A stretch of 64,000 nucleotides of DNA from Sinomicrobium kalidii (GCF_021183825.1 NZ_CP089211.1:4384501-4448500), one strand, 5' to 3'. Positions 43,363 through 53,098 are shown, numbered from the stretch's first letter. Numbers and translations are program-made. The notes: generated from the sequence alone by a model not told the origin.

Positions 43363-44382
43363 ATGACCGAATCAAAAAGTAATAACGGTTTAAAAGTTAT
43401 TGCCGCACTGCTTGGGGTGGCCCTTATCGGGACAGTGATATATACCTCAAGTCTGTACAGTAATAAGAAAAAAACGGAAGTAGAGCTTACCAACCAGAAG
43501 AATATGGTGGTTGAGGATCTCAATAACCTGAAGGCAGATTACGACCGGGCCATTGCAGAGAGTGATTCTACCAATCAGGAACTCATGCAGGCCAGGGAAA
43601 GGATAGAGCAGTATATCGATTCTGTAGAAGGCATGAAAGCAGATATCGCTGCATTATACCGCTACAGAAGGCAGGTAAATGTACTTACCAAGGAAAGGGA
43701 ATTCCTGCTGGCACAAAATGATTCGCTGCGCCGCTCCAATCAGATGCTGACTATGGAGAGGGACAGCACCAGGATGACTCTGCAGGAACGAACGGAATTT
43801 GCAGATTCCATCCTTACGCAAAATGTACAGTTGGCCAAAGTTGTAGACGCCGGTTCTGCACTGAGTCTGTCCAAATTTTCCGTAGAAGCGGTAAAAGAGC
43901 GGAACAGCGGAAAACTGGTATCCGTAAACAGACACCGACGGGCAGATAAACTGAAAGTATGTTACACTGTCGCTTCCAATCGTATAGCTGCTTCAGGAGA
44001 TACGCAGTTCTATGTACAGGTTACAGGTCCTGACGGAAGAATAATGGGAGAAAATGCGGTAGCGAGCTATACGCCGCCCTTGAAAAAAAGTGCTTCCGAA
44101 GTAAAAAACTCGCTCAAGAGTGAAGTAGCTTCTTCGGATACTACGGGTATTGCCGAAGAGGCAGTGGAAGAAATAGCGGAAGAGGTAACACCCGAACAGG
44201 AAGCTTCTACCGTAAACGTAACTTACAGCAAGATATCCACGTTCTATTACGAAAATGCCGCTCTGGATGTGTGTGACTATGTAGACAAGGAGGGCGATGG
44301 CTTTGAGAAAGGCGATTACCAGGTAAAAGTCTTTGACAGTAAGCTGAGAGAGCTGGGGTCTTCTTCCTTTACACTTAAATAA
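43363..44382 (+). CDS. Membrane-anchored coiled-coil protein, unknown function
   Basis: A 339-residue protein with one N-terminal membrane helix (VIAALLGVALIGTVIYTS, about residues 10-27), a long charged helical region (about 30-145) with heptad-like spacing, suggestive of a coiled coil, and a globular beta-rich C-terminal domain (about 170-339) that contains an acidic linker (EEAVEEIAEEVTPEQE). The C-terminal part should be periplasmic. I do not recognise a characterised relative. It is transcribed against the flanking hut genes and has its own terminator. Confidence 0.75.
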   Translation: MTESKSNNGLKVIAALLGVALIGTVIYTSSLYSNKKKTEVELTNQKNMVVEDLNNLKADYDRAIAESDSTNQELMQARERIEQYIDSVEGMKADIAALYRYRRQVNVLTKEREFLLAQNDSLRRSNQMLTMERDSTRMTLQERTEFADSILTQNVQLAKVVDAGSALSLSKFSVEAVKERNSGKLVSVNRHRRADKLKVCYTVASNRIAASGDTQFYVQVTGPDGRIMGENAVASYTPPLKKSASEVKNSLKSEVASSDTTGIAEEAVEEIAEEVTPEQEASTVNVTYSKISTFYYENAALDVCDYVDKEGDGFEKGDYQVKVFDSKLRELGSSSFTLK

Positions 44383-44406
44383 GTAAAAAAACTTACTGAA
44401 ATAACA

Positions 44407-44442
44407 AACCGCCTCCGGTCATATCCGGATGGCGGTTTTTTT
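44407..44442 (+). terminator. Terminator of the coiled-coil gene
   Basis: AACCGCC and CCGG (44407-44418) pair with CCGG and GGCGGTT (44425-44437), followed by a T run. Confidence 0.85.
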
Positions 44443-44514
44443 ATTGCGGGGCACCATGTATTTAAACTGAGGTTGAAAACTGTTTGTATACGGAAGAAAG
44501 GTATGAAGAACTTT

Positions 44515-45750
44515 TCAGATCAGTTTCCCGTTCAGGATAACCCGTTCTATATGATTGCTGCCGAAGGCATAGGGCAGGTAGGCATAGCCCGGTATTTCCC
44601 CGGTGATAATAAGATTTGCCTTTTTACCCCTGGAAATACTTCCACAGGTGTCTGACAGGCCCATGGCATAAGCCCCGTTGATGGTAGCTGCATTGATGGC
44701 TTCCTCGGGGGTCATCCTCATTTTTATACAGGCTGTGGCCACTACAAAGTTCATGTTTCCGCTGGGGGTCGATCCCGGGTTATAGTCGGTGGCGAGTGCC
44801 AGGGGCAGGCCGGCATCAATGATCTGCCGTGCGGGTGTGTAGGGGATACTCAGAAAGTAGGAGCAGGAGGGGAGTGCCACGGGCATCGTTTCTGTTCCCT
44901 TCAGCACCTTGATATCTTCTTCACGCATCACTTCAAGATGGTCTACGGAAAGGGCGTTGTGTTTTACACCTACCTGTACGCCTCCTATCGCATGGAACTG
45001 GTTGACATGTATTTTGGGGATGAGTCCGAAGGCTTTTCCGGCTTCCAGGACACGTTCGGTTTCTTCGGTGGTAAAATACCCTTTTTCACAAAATGCATCT
45101 ACATATTCGGCCAGGCCTTCCCGGGCAACAGCAGGGATCATTTCGTTGATGATAAGGTCTATGTATCCTTTCCGGTCGTTCCTGTATGTTGCGGGAATGG
45201 CATGGGCTCCCAAAAAGGTAGCCTTTACGGGGATACCGTAGTTCGCCTTCAGCTTTTTTGCCACACGCAGCATTTTCAGTTCGGCGTCCGGGGTAAGCCC
45301 GTATCCGCTTTTTATTTCTATAGCCCCTGTGCCCAGGGTCATGACTTCTTCCAGGCGTTTTGCAGATTGTTTGTAGAGTTCTTCTTCCGGGGTGTCCTGC
45401 AGTTTTTTTGCCGAATTCAGGATACCGCCGCCGCGGTTGGCGATCTCTTCATAGGTGAGCCCGTTTATCCGGTCTACGAATTCCTGTTCCCGGTTTCCCG
45501 CATATACGATATGGGTATGGCTGTCACACCACGCCGGCATAACCACCCTGCCCGAAGCGTCTATAATTTCGTCCGATTCATGATTCGGAAGGTCTTCCAT
45601 TTTTCCGTAATCCGCTATATGGTCGCCGTCAATAAAAAGAAAGGCGTTTTCCAGGACAGGCAGGGTTTTCATTTCCTTTCCCGATACTTTCCGAACAGGA
45701 TTGTCCCTGACCTGCAGGAGTTGTTTGATATTCCTGATTAATACTTTCAA
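44515..45750 (-). CDS. hutI: Imidazolonepropionase
   Basis: A 411-residue amidohydrolase that opens imidazolone-5-propionate to N-formimidoyl-glutamate in histidine degradation; HutG in this window uses that product. The metal-binding motif is DSHTHIVYAGNREQEF (about residue 77), with further ligands in KIHVNQFHAIGG, SVDHLEVM and ATDYNPGS. The start is a TTG at 45750 giving MKVLIRNIKQLLQVR, the usual N-terminus of the family; no suitable ATG is present. Same strand as fumC, 124 bases apart, with a palindromic repeat between. Confidence 0.93.
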   Translation of the reverse strand: MKVLIRNIKQLLQVRDNPVRKVSGKEMKTLPVLENAFLFIDGDHIADYGKMEDLPNHESDEIIDASGRVVMPAWCDSHTHIVYAGNREQEFVDRINGLTYEEIANRGGGILNSAKKLQDTPEEELYKQSAKRLEEVMTLGTGAIEIKSGYGLTPDAELKMLRVAKKLKANYGIPVKATFLGAHAIPATYRNDRKGYIDLIINEMIPAVAREGLAEYVDAFCEKGYFTTEETERVLEAGKAFGLIPKIHVNQFHAIGGVQVGVKHNALSVDHLEVMREEDIKVLKGTETMPVALPSCSYFLSIPYTPARQIIDAGLPLALATDYNPGSTPSGNMNFVVATACIKMRMTPEEAINAATINGAYAMGLSDTCGSISRGKKANLIITGEIPGYAYLPYAFGSNHIERVILNGKLI

Positions 45751-45839
45751 ATGAACTGTTTTTTGTGAACGTAAAGATGCACGGCCTGCTTCCGGGGCCC
45801 GGGGAAATCTCGTTTAGGTATATGGTTTCCGGCCCGTTG

Positions 45840-45859
45840 AGGCGCACGGCCGTGCGCCT
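45840..45859. repeat. 20-bp perfect palindrome, copy A
   Basis: AGGCGCACGGCCGTGCGCCT reads the same on both strands. A second copy at 53024-53043 differs by one compensated pair, and both are followed by TTAC. It lies between fumC and hutI. Confidence 0.75.
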
Positions 45860-45874
45860 TTACTTGTATATCTT

Positions 45875-47272
45875 TTACTTTAATGAGCCTACCATGTCTT
45901 CCGGTTTTACCCATTCGTCGAACTCCTCGGCGGTAAGGTATCCGAGGTTGACCGCTTCTTCTTTGAGGGTCGTACCGTTTTTGTGTGCCGTATTGGCTAT
46001 TTCGGCGGCTTTGTAATAACCTATTTTCGTATTGAGAGCGGTAACCAACATCAGGGAGTTGTTCAATAGTTCCTTTATCCTGGTGTGGTTGGGTTCAATA
46101 CCGGCAGCGCAGTGTTCGTCGAAACTTACGCATGCATCCCCTATTAATTGGGCAGACTGCAACAGGTTGGCGGCCATAACGGGTTTGAATACGTTCAGTT
46201 CGTAATGTCCCTGTGTGCCCCCTACGGATACGGCTACGTCATTGCCTATAACCTGTGCGCATACCATGGTAAGGGCTTCGCACTGGGTCGGGTTAACCTT
46301 GCCGGGCATTATGGAACTTCCGGGCTCATTGGCCGGGATAAGGATTTCTCCGATACCGGAACGCGGACCGGAAGCCATAAGACGGATATCATTGGCTATT
46401 TTATTAAGGGAAACGGCAAGCTGTTTCAATGCGGCATGTGTTTCCACAAGGGCGTCGTGTGCGGCCAGGGCCTCGAACTTGTTTTCTGCGGTTCTGAAGG
46501 GGAGCTCGGTGAACTTTGCAATGTACTCCGCTACTTTTTGGGCATAGCCCTCCGGGGTATTGATCCCTGTTCCTACCGCAGTTCCTCCCAAAGCGAGTTC
46601 AGACAGGTGGTCCAGGCTGTTGTTCAGTGATTTAAGGCCGTGGTCCAGTTGAGAAACATAGCCCGAAAATTCCTGTCCGAGGGTAAGGGGGGTAGCATCC
46701 ATAAGGTGGGTACGACCTATTTTTACCACATCTTTCAGGGCCTCCGATTTTTTCTTCAGGGTGTCGCGCAGTCGTGTGACCCCGGGAATGGTGACTTCCA
46801 CGATCTTTTTGTAAATGGCAATGTGCATCCCGGTAGGGAAAGTATCATTGGACGACTGCGATTTATTGACATCGTCGTTGGGTTGCAGGGTTTTTTCGCC
46901 TTCGCCAATTGTTTTTCCCGCCAGCTGGTGTGCCCGGTTCGCTATAACCTCGTTTGTGTTCATGTTGCTCTGTGTTCCGGAGCCCGTTTGCCATATCACT
47001 AGGGGAAACTGTTCATCGTGTTTTCCCTCCAGTATTTCATCACAGGCCCTGGCAATAAGGTCTCTTTTTTCTTCGGGCAGTACGCCCAGTTCACAGTTGG
47101 TATATGCCGCGGCCTTTTTGAGATAGGCAAACCCGTATATGATCTCCAGCGGCATGGAGGCAGAAGGCCCTATTTTAAAATTATTCCTCGAGCGTTCGGT
47201 CTGGGCTCCCCAAAGCTTGTCGGCAGGGACCCTTACCTCTCCCATAGTATCTTTTTCTATTCTGTATTCCAT
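45875..47272 (-). CDS. fumC: Class II fumarate hydratase
   Basis: A 465-residue fumarase C, the oxygen-stable, iron-free enzyme that interconverts fumarate and malate in the citric acid cycle. The family signature [15 protein letters not shown] is near residue 318; the substrate-site sequences [12 protein letters not shown] and [16 protein letters not shown] are present. The length is normal. Highly confident because FumC differs from aspartase and argininosuccinate lyase in these stretches. Upstream lies a divergent small membrane protein gene. Confidence 0.96.
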   Translation of the reverse strand: MEYRIEKDTMGEVRVPADKLWGAQTERSRNNFKIGPSASMPLEIIYGFAYLKKAAAYTNCELGVLPEEKRDLIARACDEILEGKHDEQFPLVIWQTGSGTQSNMNTNEVIANRAHQLAGKTIGEGEKTLQPNDDVNKSQSSNDTFPTGMHIAIYKKIVEVTIPGVTRLRDTLKKKSEALKDVVKIGRTHLMDATPLTLGQEFSGYVSQLDHGLKSLNNSLDHLSELALGGTAVGTGINTPEGYAQKVAEYIAKFTELPFRTAENKFEALAAHDALVETHAALKQLAVSLNKIANDIRLMASGPRSGIGEILIPANEPGSSIMPGKVNPTQCEALTMVCAQVIGNDVAVSVGGTQGHYELNVFKPVMAANLLQSAQLIGDACVSFDEHCAAGIEPNHTRIKELLNNSLMLVTALNTKIGYYKAAEIANTAHKNGTTLKEEAVNLGYLTAEEFDEWVKPEDMVGSLK

Positions 47273-47406
47273 GATGTTTATTAAGATTTTAACACTGCTT
47301 ACAAAATTACTATTTTGCCGTGTAATAGCCGGGGATTTTCAGGTTTTTATAGGGGGTGTTTTTACATTTAATTTGAAAAAGTCTTCGGAATTTCAATGAA
47401 AAGCGA

Positions 47407-47414
47407 TACTTTTG
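47407..47414 (+). promoter_or_regulatory. Possible -7 element of the 58-residue membrane protein gene
   Basis: TACTTTTG matches TAnnTTTG and lies 27 bases before the ATG. No TTG at the right distance was found, so support is partial. Confidence 0.4.
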
Positions 47415-47441
47415 TTGGGAATTCGAAAATTTCCGGAAATT

Positions 47442-47618
47442 ATGTTTGAATTTGATCAGTATTTAGGCTTTTTGGCATTCGCCGGCATTGCCCTTATGGG
47501 GTTCTGGCTGATGCTGTTCCTGACGGCCTTTGCTATCCCTTACTGGATAAGCGGCGCTATCATGGAAATGCTCAAGGAAAAGCGCGAGGCTAAAAAGGCT
47601 AAGAAAATGCAAGCGTAA
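47442..47618 (+). CDS. Small membrane protein, 58 residues, unknown
   Basis: A 58-residue protein with one or two hydrophobic segments (about residues 7-40, containing FLAFAGIALMGFWLMLF) and a strongly basic, lysine-rich C-terminus (EKREAKKAKKMQA). The ATG at 47442 is used although a TTG upstream is in frame. It has its own terminator at 47631, which supports real expression. Not recognised; function unknown. Confidence 0.6.
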   Translation: MFEFDQYLGFLAFAGIALMGFWLMLFLTAFAIPYWISGAIMEMLKEKREAKKAKKMQA

Positions 47619-47931
47619 GAACGCATGAAAAAAGGCTCCGGGAACGGGGCCTTTTTTATTGATATCAAGGAAATGTCGGATCGGGATCATAAGGTTGTGG
47701 AGTAAAATTGGGTTTTAGATATGAAATGTAAGACCTATGACTACAAGACATTATAGAGACAGTGAAAGTAACCTGCAACCTGCAATACCTTTTCATTTCC
47801 GCATTAACATGTTACAATAATTTTTACATGGCCCACAACCTTATGGGCATGATCAGGAATGTTCCTTGTTTAATAAGTTTTTGACGTAACCCAACAAAAA
47901 AAGCGCATCATTAATAATAAATACGGATATC
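47619..47931. other. 313-base intergenic region
   Basis: Contains the terminator at 47631-47657 and then AT-rich sequence leading to the DUF4377 lipoprotein gene. No further gene or structured element recognised. Confidence 0.5.
47631..47657 (+). terminator. Terminator of the small membrane protein gene
   Basis: AAAGGCTCCG (47631-47640) pairs with CGGGGCCTTT (47645-47654) with one G-T pair, followed by further T. Confidence 0.8.
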
Positions 47932-48480
47932 ATGAAAAATTTTTTACTCCTGTCGATGGTGGCTTTGATATTTTTATCGGGTTGTTCTAATGATGACGGT
48001 CAACCCCGGACCACAGATATGCGAATAAATCATTATCGGGGTACAGGTACGGGTGAAGGCCTTTTTCTGACCTATCTGGTACAGGAGGGCGAAGATATAG
48101 GAACAGATAACTGGAGCAATTTTTATTCGTCTATTGAAGGTTTTAGTTATGAACCGGGATATATTTACGATCTTTCTGTAACAGTGGAACGTATTGATAA
48201 TCCTCCTGCTGATGGCAGTTCGTATGATTATATGTTAAAGGAAATCATTTCAAAGGAAAAGGTTGACGATGAAACTGTGTTCAATGTTTATTTAAAGTCG
48301 GGTCAACAAAGTTTTATTACCGGAAATTCGGATTCGGACTATAAAATTTTAAATCAGATAGAGATTGATTGTGCGGAGTTATGTGAAGAATTGGATGAAA
48401 ACATTCAGAACCGGGATAAAGTTGTAGGAGTGTTCAGGCATCTTCAAAATAACAGGATACAATTAGTCGGATTTGAGTAA
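47932..48480 (+). CDS. DUF4377 lipoprotein
   Basis: A 182-residue lipoprotein (signal MKNFLLLSMVALIFLSGCSN, Cys18). The central part fits DUF4377: WSNFYSSIEGFSYEPGYIYD and LSVTVERIDNPPADGSSYDY. Residue-rich in Asp, Glu and Ser, and the coding sequence is more AT-rich than its neighbours, which may indicate recent acquisition or weak selection. Likely on the periplasmic side of the outer membrane. Function unknown; some DUF4377 proteins occur beside HslJ/META-domain proteins. Confidence 0.82.
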   Translation: MKNFLLLSMVALIFLSGCSNDDGQPRTTDMRINHYRGTGTGEGLFLTYLVQEGEDIGTDNWSNFYSSIEGFSYEPGYIYDLSVTVERIDNPPADGSSYDYMLKEIISKEKVDDETVFNVYLKSGQQSFITGNSDSDYKILNQIEIDCAELCEELDENIQNRDKVVGVFRHLQNNRIQLVGFE

Positions 48481-48543
48481 ATTGCCTGCAATGTCAGCAC
48501 TCTCCGCTTGAATTTATTTGTCTGCCGGCCAGAGAATAGTCTT

Positions 48544-51015
48544 TTAATGTACCATAAAAAGGGCATTGACAAAAAACAGTTTCCCGTTTTCCCAGAACCC
48601 ACGAAACAGAGGATTATCTACCATATAGATTACATTTCCCTTACCGTGTCTATGTACGCCGTAGACCAGGGTGTTGGCTATTTTTTTCCGGGCCTCGCTG
48701 CCTGCAAAGCCTGAAATGGGGTCGCCGCGGTCGCCCAGGTAAGCTACATTTCCTTCATCGAGTAGCTGAAATGCATTGTTGCCGCGCTTCAGGGAAAAAT
48801 ACGTGTCAGGATAGCCGAAAGCCAGGGGATGGGTACGGTCTACGTTCACCTTGTATATGGCGCCCGTAATATTATCTTTGAGTTTTTCCCTTTCCCAGGT
48901 AGTGTAGGGTGTGGTGTTTTTTTTCAGGCTCGTTGTATCCTGTTGTTTCTCTTTAAGGCCAAAATCCTTGTCGTCTTTAAGAGCGTGGAGTGCATTGCCG
49001 ATGACGATCAGTTTTCCGCCGTTTTTTACCCAGTTTTTCAACCGGTCCTTCTTTTCTTCGTCTAAAAATTCCCCGTAACTGCCCTCGGGAAGTATCAGGA
49101 CATCATATCCGGACAGACGACTGAAATTGAAGTAATCGGTATCAAGAAGGGTTATGGGATACTGAAGCTGCTGTTCAAAAAAGTGCCATATTTCACCTAC
49201 ATTCAGGGTGGAGGTAGGTTTACCGGATAAGAGCCCTGCTTTTACCTCCGGGATCATTTTTACGGAGGAGGAACCGAAGTCCCTGCCCTGGTCGACATAT
49301 CCGGTAGGGGTTGCAATAATCTCCTTTTCGTATTGTTCTGTAATGTCCGAAAGCTGTTGTACAAATCCCTTGTGAGCGGAATTATCGCCGCGTGTGATAA
49401 TAAGACTGCCCCGTTCAAATTCCTTTCCGGCAACGGAAAACGGCTTTTCACTGTAGCGTACCCGGATGCCTGCATTCATAAGTGCGGTGAGGAAACGGGC
49501 ATCTTTCATGCTGTTCCAGTCGCTGATATAGGCATATGCTTCGGGATCGGGTGCAACGGAAAGCGTGTCTTTCGCCGGTTGTTCTTCATCAAGTAGCGGA
49601 ATGGTTTCTGTTCGGGTAGCTACAGCTTGAAGTCCGTAGGCATAAGGGAGGGCCCATGCGGTAATATCATAGGTGAGAGAGTCGTTGAGCTGCGTAGTGG
49701 GTTCGAACAACACCTGCACCAAGGTACCCTTAACCTGGTTGGCGGGAATAACAAGATCGCCTTCGGAGGTTTTCAGACTGCCTTGTTCCCCAGTAGCGTA
49801 ATGGTATCCTTTAACCGTTGCCTGTCGGGCAAAACGGTATGTTATCCGGTGTTTATCCAGCAACCGGGTGAGAGCTTTGGTGTGATCCGGGTTGCCGCTC
49901 ATGACATAGTTTTTGTATTTAAAATCCTTTTTTGTGTAGAACTTCCTGAATTCCTCATTCAGCTTTTCGGCATTGCGCGATGCTATTTCCACGGTAGAGA
50001 TCCCGGTGGTGTAGTGATGGTCCAGACGGTCTTTCAGGGTCAGGGTGTCTCTGGTAACGGTGAGTACCCCGAGACCGGCCCTGCCGCTTCCGCCCTGTTC
50101 ATAGGTCATTCCTATACTGCCGTTATACATGGGATAGGTGTCGCCGTAACTGGGATAGAGCAGGTCAAAGACCTCCTTGGTAAAGTAAAACCATCCGTTG
50201 GCGTCAAAATACCGGGCGTGGTTCTTGCCTATGGTGGCCTGGAATTCCTTTTGCCAGTCGGTGATAACCTCGTGAAGGGGCTCGGCACCGGGGGCGAAGT
50301 AATAGGGGGCATTTATGCTTTGTTCGTGGAAGTCGACATGCACGTGGGGGAGCCATTGGTTAAACACCTTTACCCGCTGCCTGCTTTCCTTCTGGGTAAG
50401 CCAGGCCCAGTCGCGGTTGAGGTCAAACATATAGTGATTTGGACGGCCATTGAGCCAGGGCTCGTGGTGTTCCTTGCTGTCCGGGTCGATGTTATTGGGT
50501 GAATTGGCGAACTGGTTGTACCAGTTGACGTAGCGGTCACGCCCGTCGGGATTCACGCAGGGATCTATGATCACTATGGTGTTTTCAAGCCACTGTTGTT
50601 TTTCTGTAAGGAGGTCGTATGCGGTTTGCATGGAGGCTTCGGTACTCACACTTTCGTTACCGTGAACATTATAACTCATCCATACGATGGCTTTGTCGTT
50701 ATTGTTGTTACCTCGAACAGATTCCAGATGGGCTTTCCTGATCGTTTCCAGACCGGAAATGTTTTCGGGAGCGGAAATGTAACACATTATAAGCTCCCTG
50801 TGTTCATGGGTCGCTCCGTAGGTTTGCAGTTTTACCCTGTCGGGAGCAGCTTCTGCCAGGTGCCTGTAATACGCTATTACACGGTGGTGCCTGGTGAAAC
50901 GCGATCCCGGTGCATACCCCAGGAATTCCGAAGGAGATTTCAGTTCCTGGGCTGTTACGGAAGCGGTGAAAATGAAAAGACAACAAATAAGATAAAGCGC
51001 GTAACGGGTATTCAT
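48544..51015 (-). CDS. M14 family zinc carboxypeptidase, secreted
   Basis: An 823-residue exported peptidase. A signal peptide (LYLICCLFIFTASVTAQ) precedes the M14 domain (about residues 40-380), with zinc ligands in NVHGNESVSTEA (His, Glu) and the third histidine in HVHVDFHEQSINAPYY. The remaining 450 residues include a glutamine-amidotransferase-like fold (GYDVLILPEGSYGEFL, GGKLIVIGNAL). It should remove C-terminal residues from peptides in the periplasm or outside. The ATG at 51015 gives the signal peptide; a longer in-frame extension exists. Confidence 0.9.
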   Translation of the reverse strand: MNTRYALYLICCLFIFTASVTAQELKSPSEFLGYAPGSRFTRHHRVIAYYRHLAEAAPDRVKLQTYGATHEHRELIMCYISAPENISGLETIRKAHLESVRGNNNNDKAIVWMSYNVHGNESVSTEASMQTAYDLLTEKQQWLENTIVIIDPCVNPDGRDRYVNWYNQFANSPNNIDPDSKEHHEPWLNGRPNHYMFDLNRDWAWLTQKESRQRVKVFNQWLPHVHVDFHEQSINAPYYFAPGAEPLHEVITDWQKEFQATIGKNHARYFDANGWFYFTKEVFDLLYPSYGDTYPMYNGSIGMTYEQGGSGRAGLGVLTVTRDTLTLKDRLDHHYTTGISTVEIASRNAEKLNEEFRKFYTKKDFKYKNYVMSGNPDHTKALTRLLDKHRITYRFARQATVKGYHYATGEQGSLKTSEGDLVIPANQVKGTLVQVLFEPTTQLNDSLTYDITAWALPYAYGLQAVATRTETIPLLDEEQPAKDTLSVAPDPEAYAYISDWNSMKDARFLTALMNAGIRVRYSEKPFSVAGKEFERGSLIITRGDNSAHKGFVQQLSDITEQYEKEIIATPTGYVDQGRDFGSSSVKMIPEVKAGLLSGKPTSTLNVGEIWHFFEQQLQYPITLLDTDYFNFSRLSGYDVLILPEGSYGEFLDEEKKDRLKNWVKNGGKLIVIGNALHALKDDKDFGLKEKQQDTTSLKKNTTPYTTWEREKLKDNITGAIYKVNVDRTHPLAFGYPDTYFSLKRGNNAFQLLDEGNVAYLGDRGDPISGFAGSEARKKIANTLVYGVHRHGKGNVIYMVDNPLFRGFWENGKLFFVNALFMVH

Positions 51016-51366
51016 AACAGGTATGTATATGGCTTGGTTTACGTATTTTATCCCGTTCATCACGGGACATAAGACGAAAATAGCTTTTTTTCGGCAAAGC
51101 GGGGGATAGCGGGAACAAAAATCAATGTTCTTTGCGGATTAATTAAAAACGGGATGGAAAAACTGTTTTTCTGACCCGGAAACCGGCCCCGTTTTTATGC
51201 CTGTCTAAATGTCTGTTCCGGATTGTTCAGCATTTAAGCGTCTTTTTGTCATGAAATGCAAAGAAGATGTTAAAGATGGTCTTCTTTATCCTGCTCCGTT
51301 CTTATTATCTGTACTTTTGCACATTCCTTTTACGAATTCCACGATTCACATAGTTAAGATTTTGAT
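51016..51366. other. 351-base divergent intergenic region
   Basis: No protein gene. A -7 match TACTTTTG is at 51312-51319, 48 bases before the efflux gene, without a clear TTG. The rest is unremarkable AT-rich sequence that should hold the promoter of the M14 gene. Confidence 0.45.
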
Positions 51367-52587
51367 ATGACGAAGAAACAACAACAGGTTCTCATTGTTA
51401 TATTGGGGTTTATTGCTGCCATAGGGCCCTTTTCGATTGATATGTACCTTCCGGGGTTTCCTGCCATTGCGAAAGACCTGGAGACGGATGATGCCCATGT
51501 ATCGCTGACCCTTACCACCTATTTTATCGGTATATCCGTAGGACAACTTGCTTATGGTCCTTTGATGGACCGTTTCGGGAGGAAAAAACCATTGCTCATA
51601 GGACTGGTGATCTATGCCATAGCTGCAATAGGCTGTGCATTGTCTCCCGACGTATGGTGGCTGATAGGGATGCGGCTCGTGCTGGCCCTGGGGGGATGTG
51701 TGGGGATGGTAGCGTGCAGTGCCATTATCCGGGACCGTTTTTCGGCCAACGAAGTCGCCCGGGCCTTTTCTTCCATTTTACTGGTCATGGGGGTAGCGCC
51801 TGTGGTGGCGCCTACGCTGGGCGGAGTATTCACCGAGTATTTCGGCTGGCGTTCCATTTTTGTATTCCTCCTTGTCATCGCAGTATTGCTCATCGTGATT
51901 ATATATTTCTTTCTCGAAGAAAGTAAAGGGGAAGACCATGAGGTGTCCCTGAAGGTCGGGAAAATTGCCCGGAATTATCTGGTTGTGCTCAGTAATACCG
52001 ATTTTGTGGTATACGGACTGGCAGGCAGTATTGCCATGGCCATTATGTTCGCTTATATTTCCGGGATACCGTTTATTCTGATGAAGATATACGGGGTTTC
52101 GGAAACAACTTTCGGATGGATGTTCGGGCTCAATGCCTGCGGATTTATTGCGGGGAGCCAGCTCAACAGGTTTTTGTTAAAACGCCACAGCCTGATTGCG
52201 CTTACCCGGAAGACTTCATTCATCCAGTTGATCGTAACATCACTTTTGCTGGCCGGAGTATGGAATTTTGAGCTTCCGCTCCCGGTTTTTGCTACGCTTT
52301 TGTTTTTTATATTGTTTTTGCTGGGCTTTATAAACCCCAATGCCACGGCCCTTTCGCTGGAACCTTTCGTATCGGGTAATGTGGGGTCTGCTTCAGCCAT
52401 GAACGGTAGTTTTAAAATGGGGGCAGGAGCGGCAATTTCGGCATTAATGGGGGTTTTTCACGATGGAACTGTATTCCCGATGGTGATGATGGCATTTGTC
52501 CTGGCACTGATCTCGTTTTTACTGCTGCTTTTGACCGGGAGAAAATCCCGCCGGGTAGAGGAAAGGGTATATGCAGATAAGGAATAA
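51367..52587 (+). CDS. Bcr/CflA family MFS drug efflux transporter
   Basis: A 406-residue transporter with 12 membrane helices. The start GFIAAIGPFSIDMYLPGFPA is the hallmark of the Bcr/CflA group, and the loop PLMDRFGRKKPLL is the MFS motif A. Members pump out bicyclomycin, chloramphenicol or sulfonamides with proton exchange. No regulator is adjacent. It is followed by a 511-base region without genes. Confidence 0.92.
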   Translation: MTKKQQQVLIVILGFIAAIGPFSIDMYLPGFPAIAKDLETDDAHVSLTLTTYFIGISVGQLAYGPLMDRFGRKKPLLIGLVIYAIAAIGCALSPDVWWLIGMRLVLALGGCVGMVACSAIIRDRFSANEVARAFSSILLVMGVAPVVAPTLGGVFTEYFGWRSIFVFLLVIAVLLIVIIYFFLEESKGEDHEVSLKVGKIARNYLVVLSNTDFVVYGLAGSIAMAIMFAYISGIPFILMKIYGVSETTFGWMFGLNACGFIAGSQLNRFLLKRHSLIALTRKTSFIQLIVTSLLLAGVWNFELPLPVFATLLFFILFLLGFINPNATALSLEPFVSGNVGSASAMNGSFKMGAGAAISALMGVFHDGTVFPMVMMAFVLALISFLLLLLTGRKSRRVEERVYADKE

Positions 52588-52841
52588 TGCTTAATCCGGT
52601 TTAATGATGAAATCGATATAAACCTTTCCCCGGGTCAGGTTATCAGATGTAAGATTTAAGAGTGTAAGAGGTAGGACTTGGGATGGTTTATCTGCAATGA
52701 AATTAAAAAGAGCATACCTGTTTCTGCAAATGCTGTATTTTCGCAAGCCCGGCTATAATTCATAGGGGCATACGTCGTATATCCTGTAGTCCGTACATTT
52801 GCGCCTGATCCCGTTTCTTTTGAGAAACGGCCCGGAACTCC

Positions 52842-52885
52842 AAAATAAAACCCTGTACCGGGCAAAAAGCCGTTGGTACAGGGTT
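52842..52885 (-). terminator. Leftward terminator, probably of uvrA
   Basis: Read on the minus strand, AACCCTGTACC pairs with GGTACAGGGTT (11 bp), with an inner GGC/GCC pair set, followed by TTTATTTT. The nearest leftward gene is uvrA, which stops 214 bases upstream. Confidence 0.65.
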
Positions 52886-53023
52886 CTACAACTAACCAAC
52901 CAAAATATGAAAAAAACTAACTAACCGTTTAAGGTGTTTTTAGTATAAGACAAAGAGTGTGCCAAATTGTATGAATAAAGATTCCCGGGTAGTTAAATTC
53001 CTGTTAATATGTTGTATGGATAG

Positions 53024-53043
53024 AGACGCACGGCCGTGCGTCT
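53024..53043. repeat. 20-bp perfect palindrome, copy B
   Basis: AGACGCACGGCCGTGCGTCT is a perfect palindrome. Compared with copy A at 45840, one base pair of each arm differs in a compensated way (GAC for GGC), so pairing is kept. Both copies are followed by TTAC. Confidence 0.75.
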
Positions 53044-53098
53044 TTACAGGTTTTTTGCGGGAAACAGGGCTATGGCTATATGTATAGGTGTCTCTTTC

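Larger units (their letters stand above)
52588..53098. other. 511-base region without genes, with hairpins and a repeat
   Basis: It holds a -7-like TACATTTG (52794-52801), a hairpin CCGTTTCT/AGAAACGG (52811-52830), a strong hairpin at 52849-52885 that can end leftward transcripts, an ATG-AAA-AAA-ACT-AAC-TAA mini-frame at 52907 and the palindrome at 53024. The left part has AGATGTAAGATTTAAG-like low-complexity sequence. No protein gene is supported. Confidence 0.5.

Noticed and set aside
49627..50502. 291-codon open frame on the plus strand
   Set aside because: It lies wholly antisense to the M14 carboxypeptidase, whose zinc motifs and signal peptide are clear; no family features in the antisense frame.
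52656..52865. 69-codon frame on the minus strand
   Set aside because: It overlaps hairpins and a low-complexity stretch, has no family features and no promoter.
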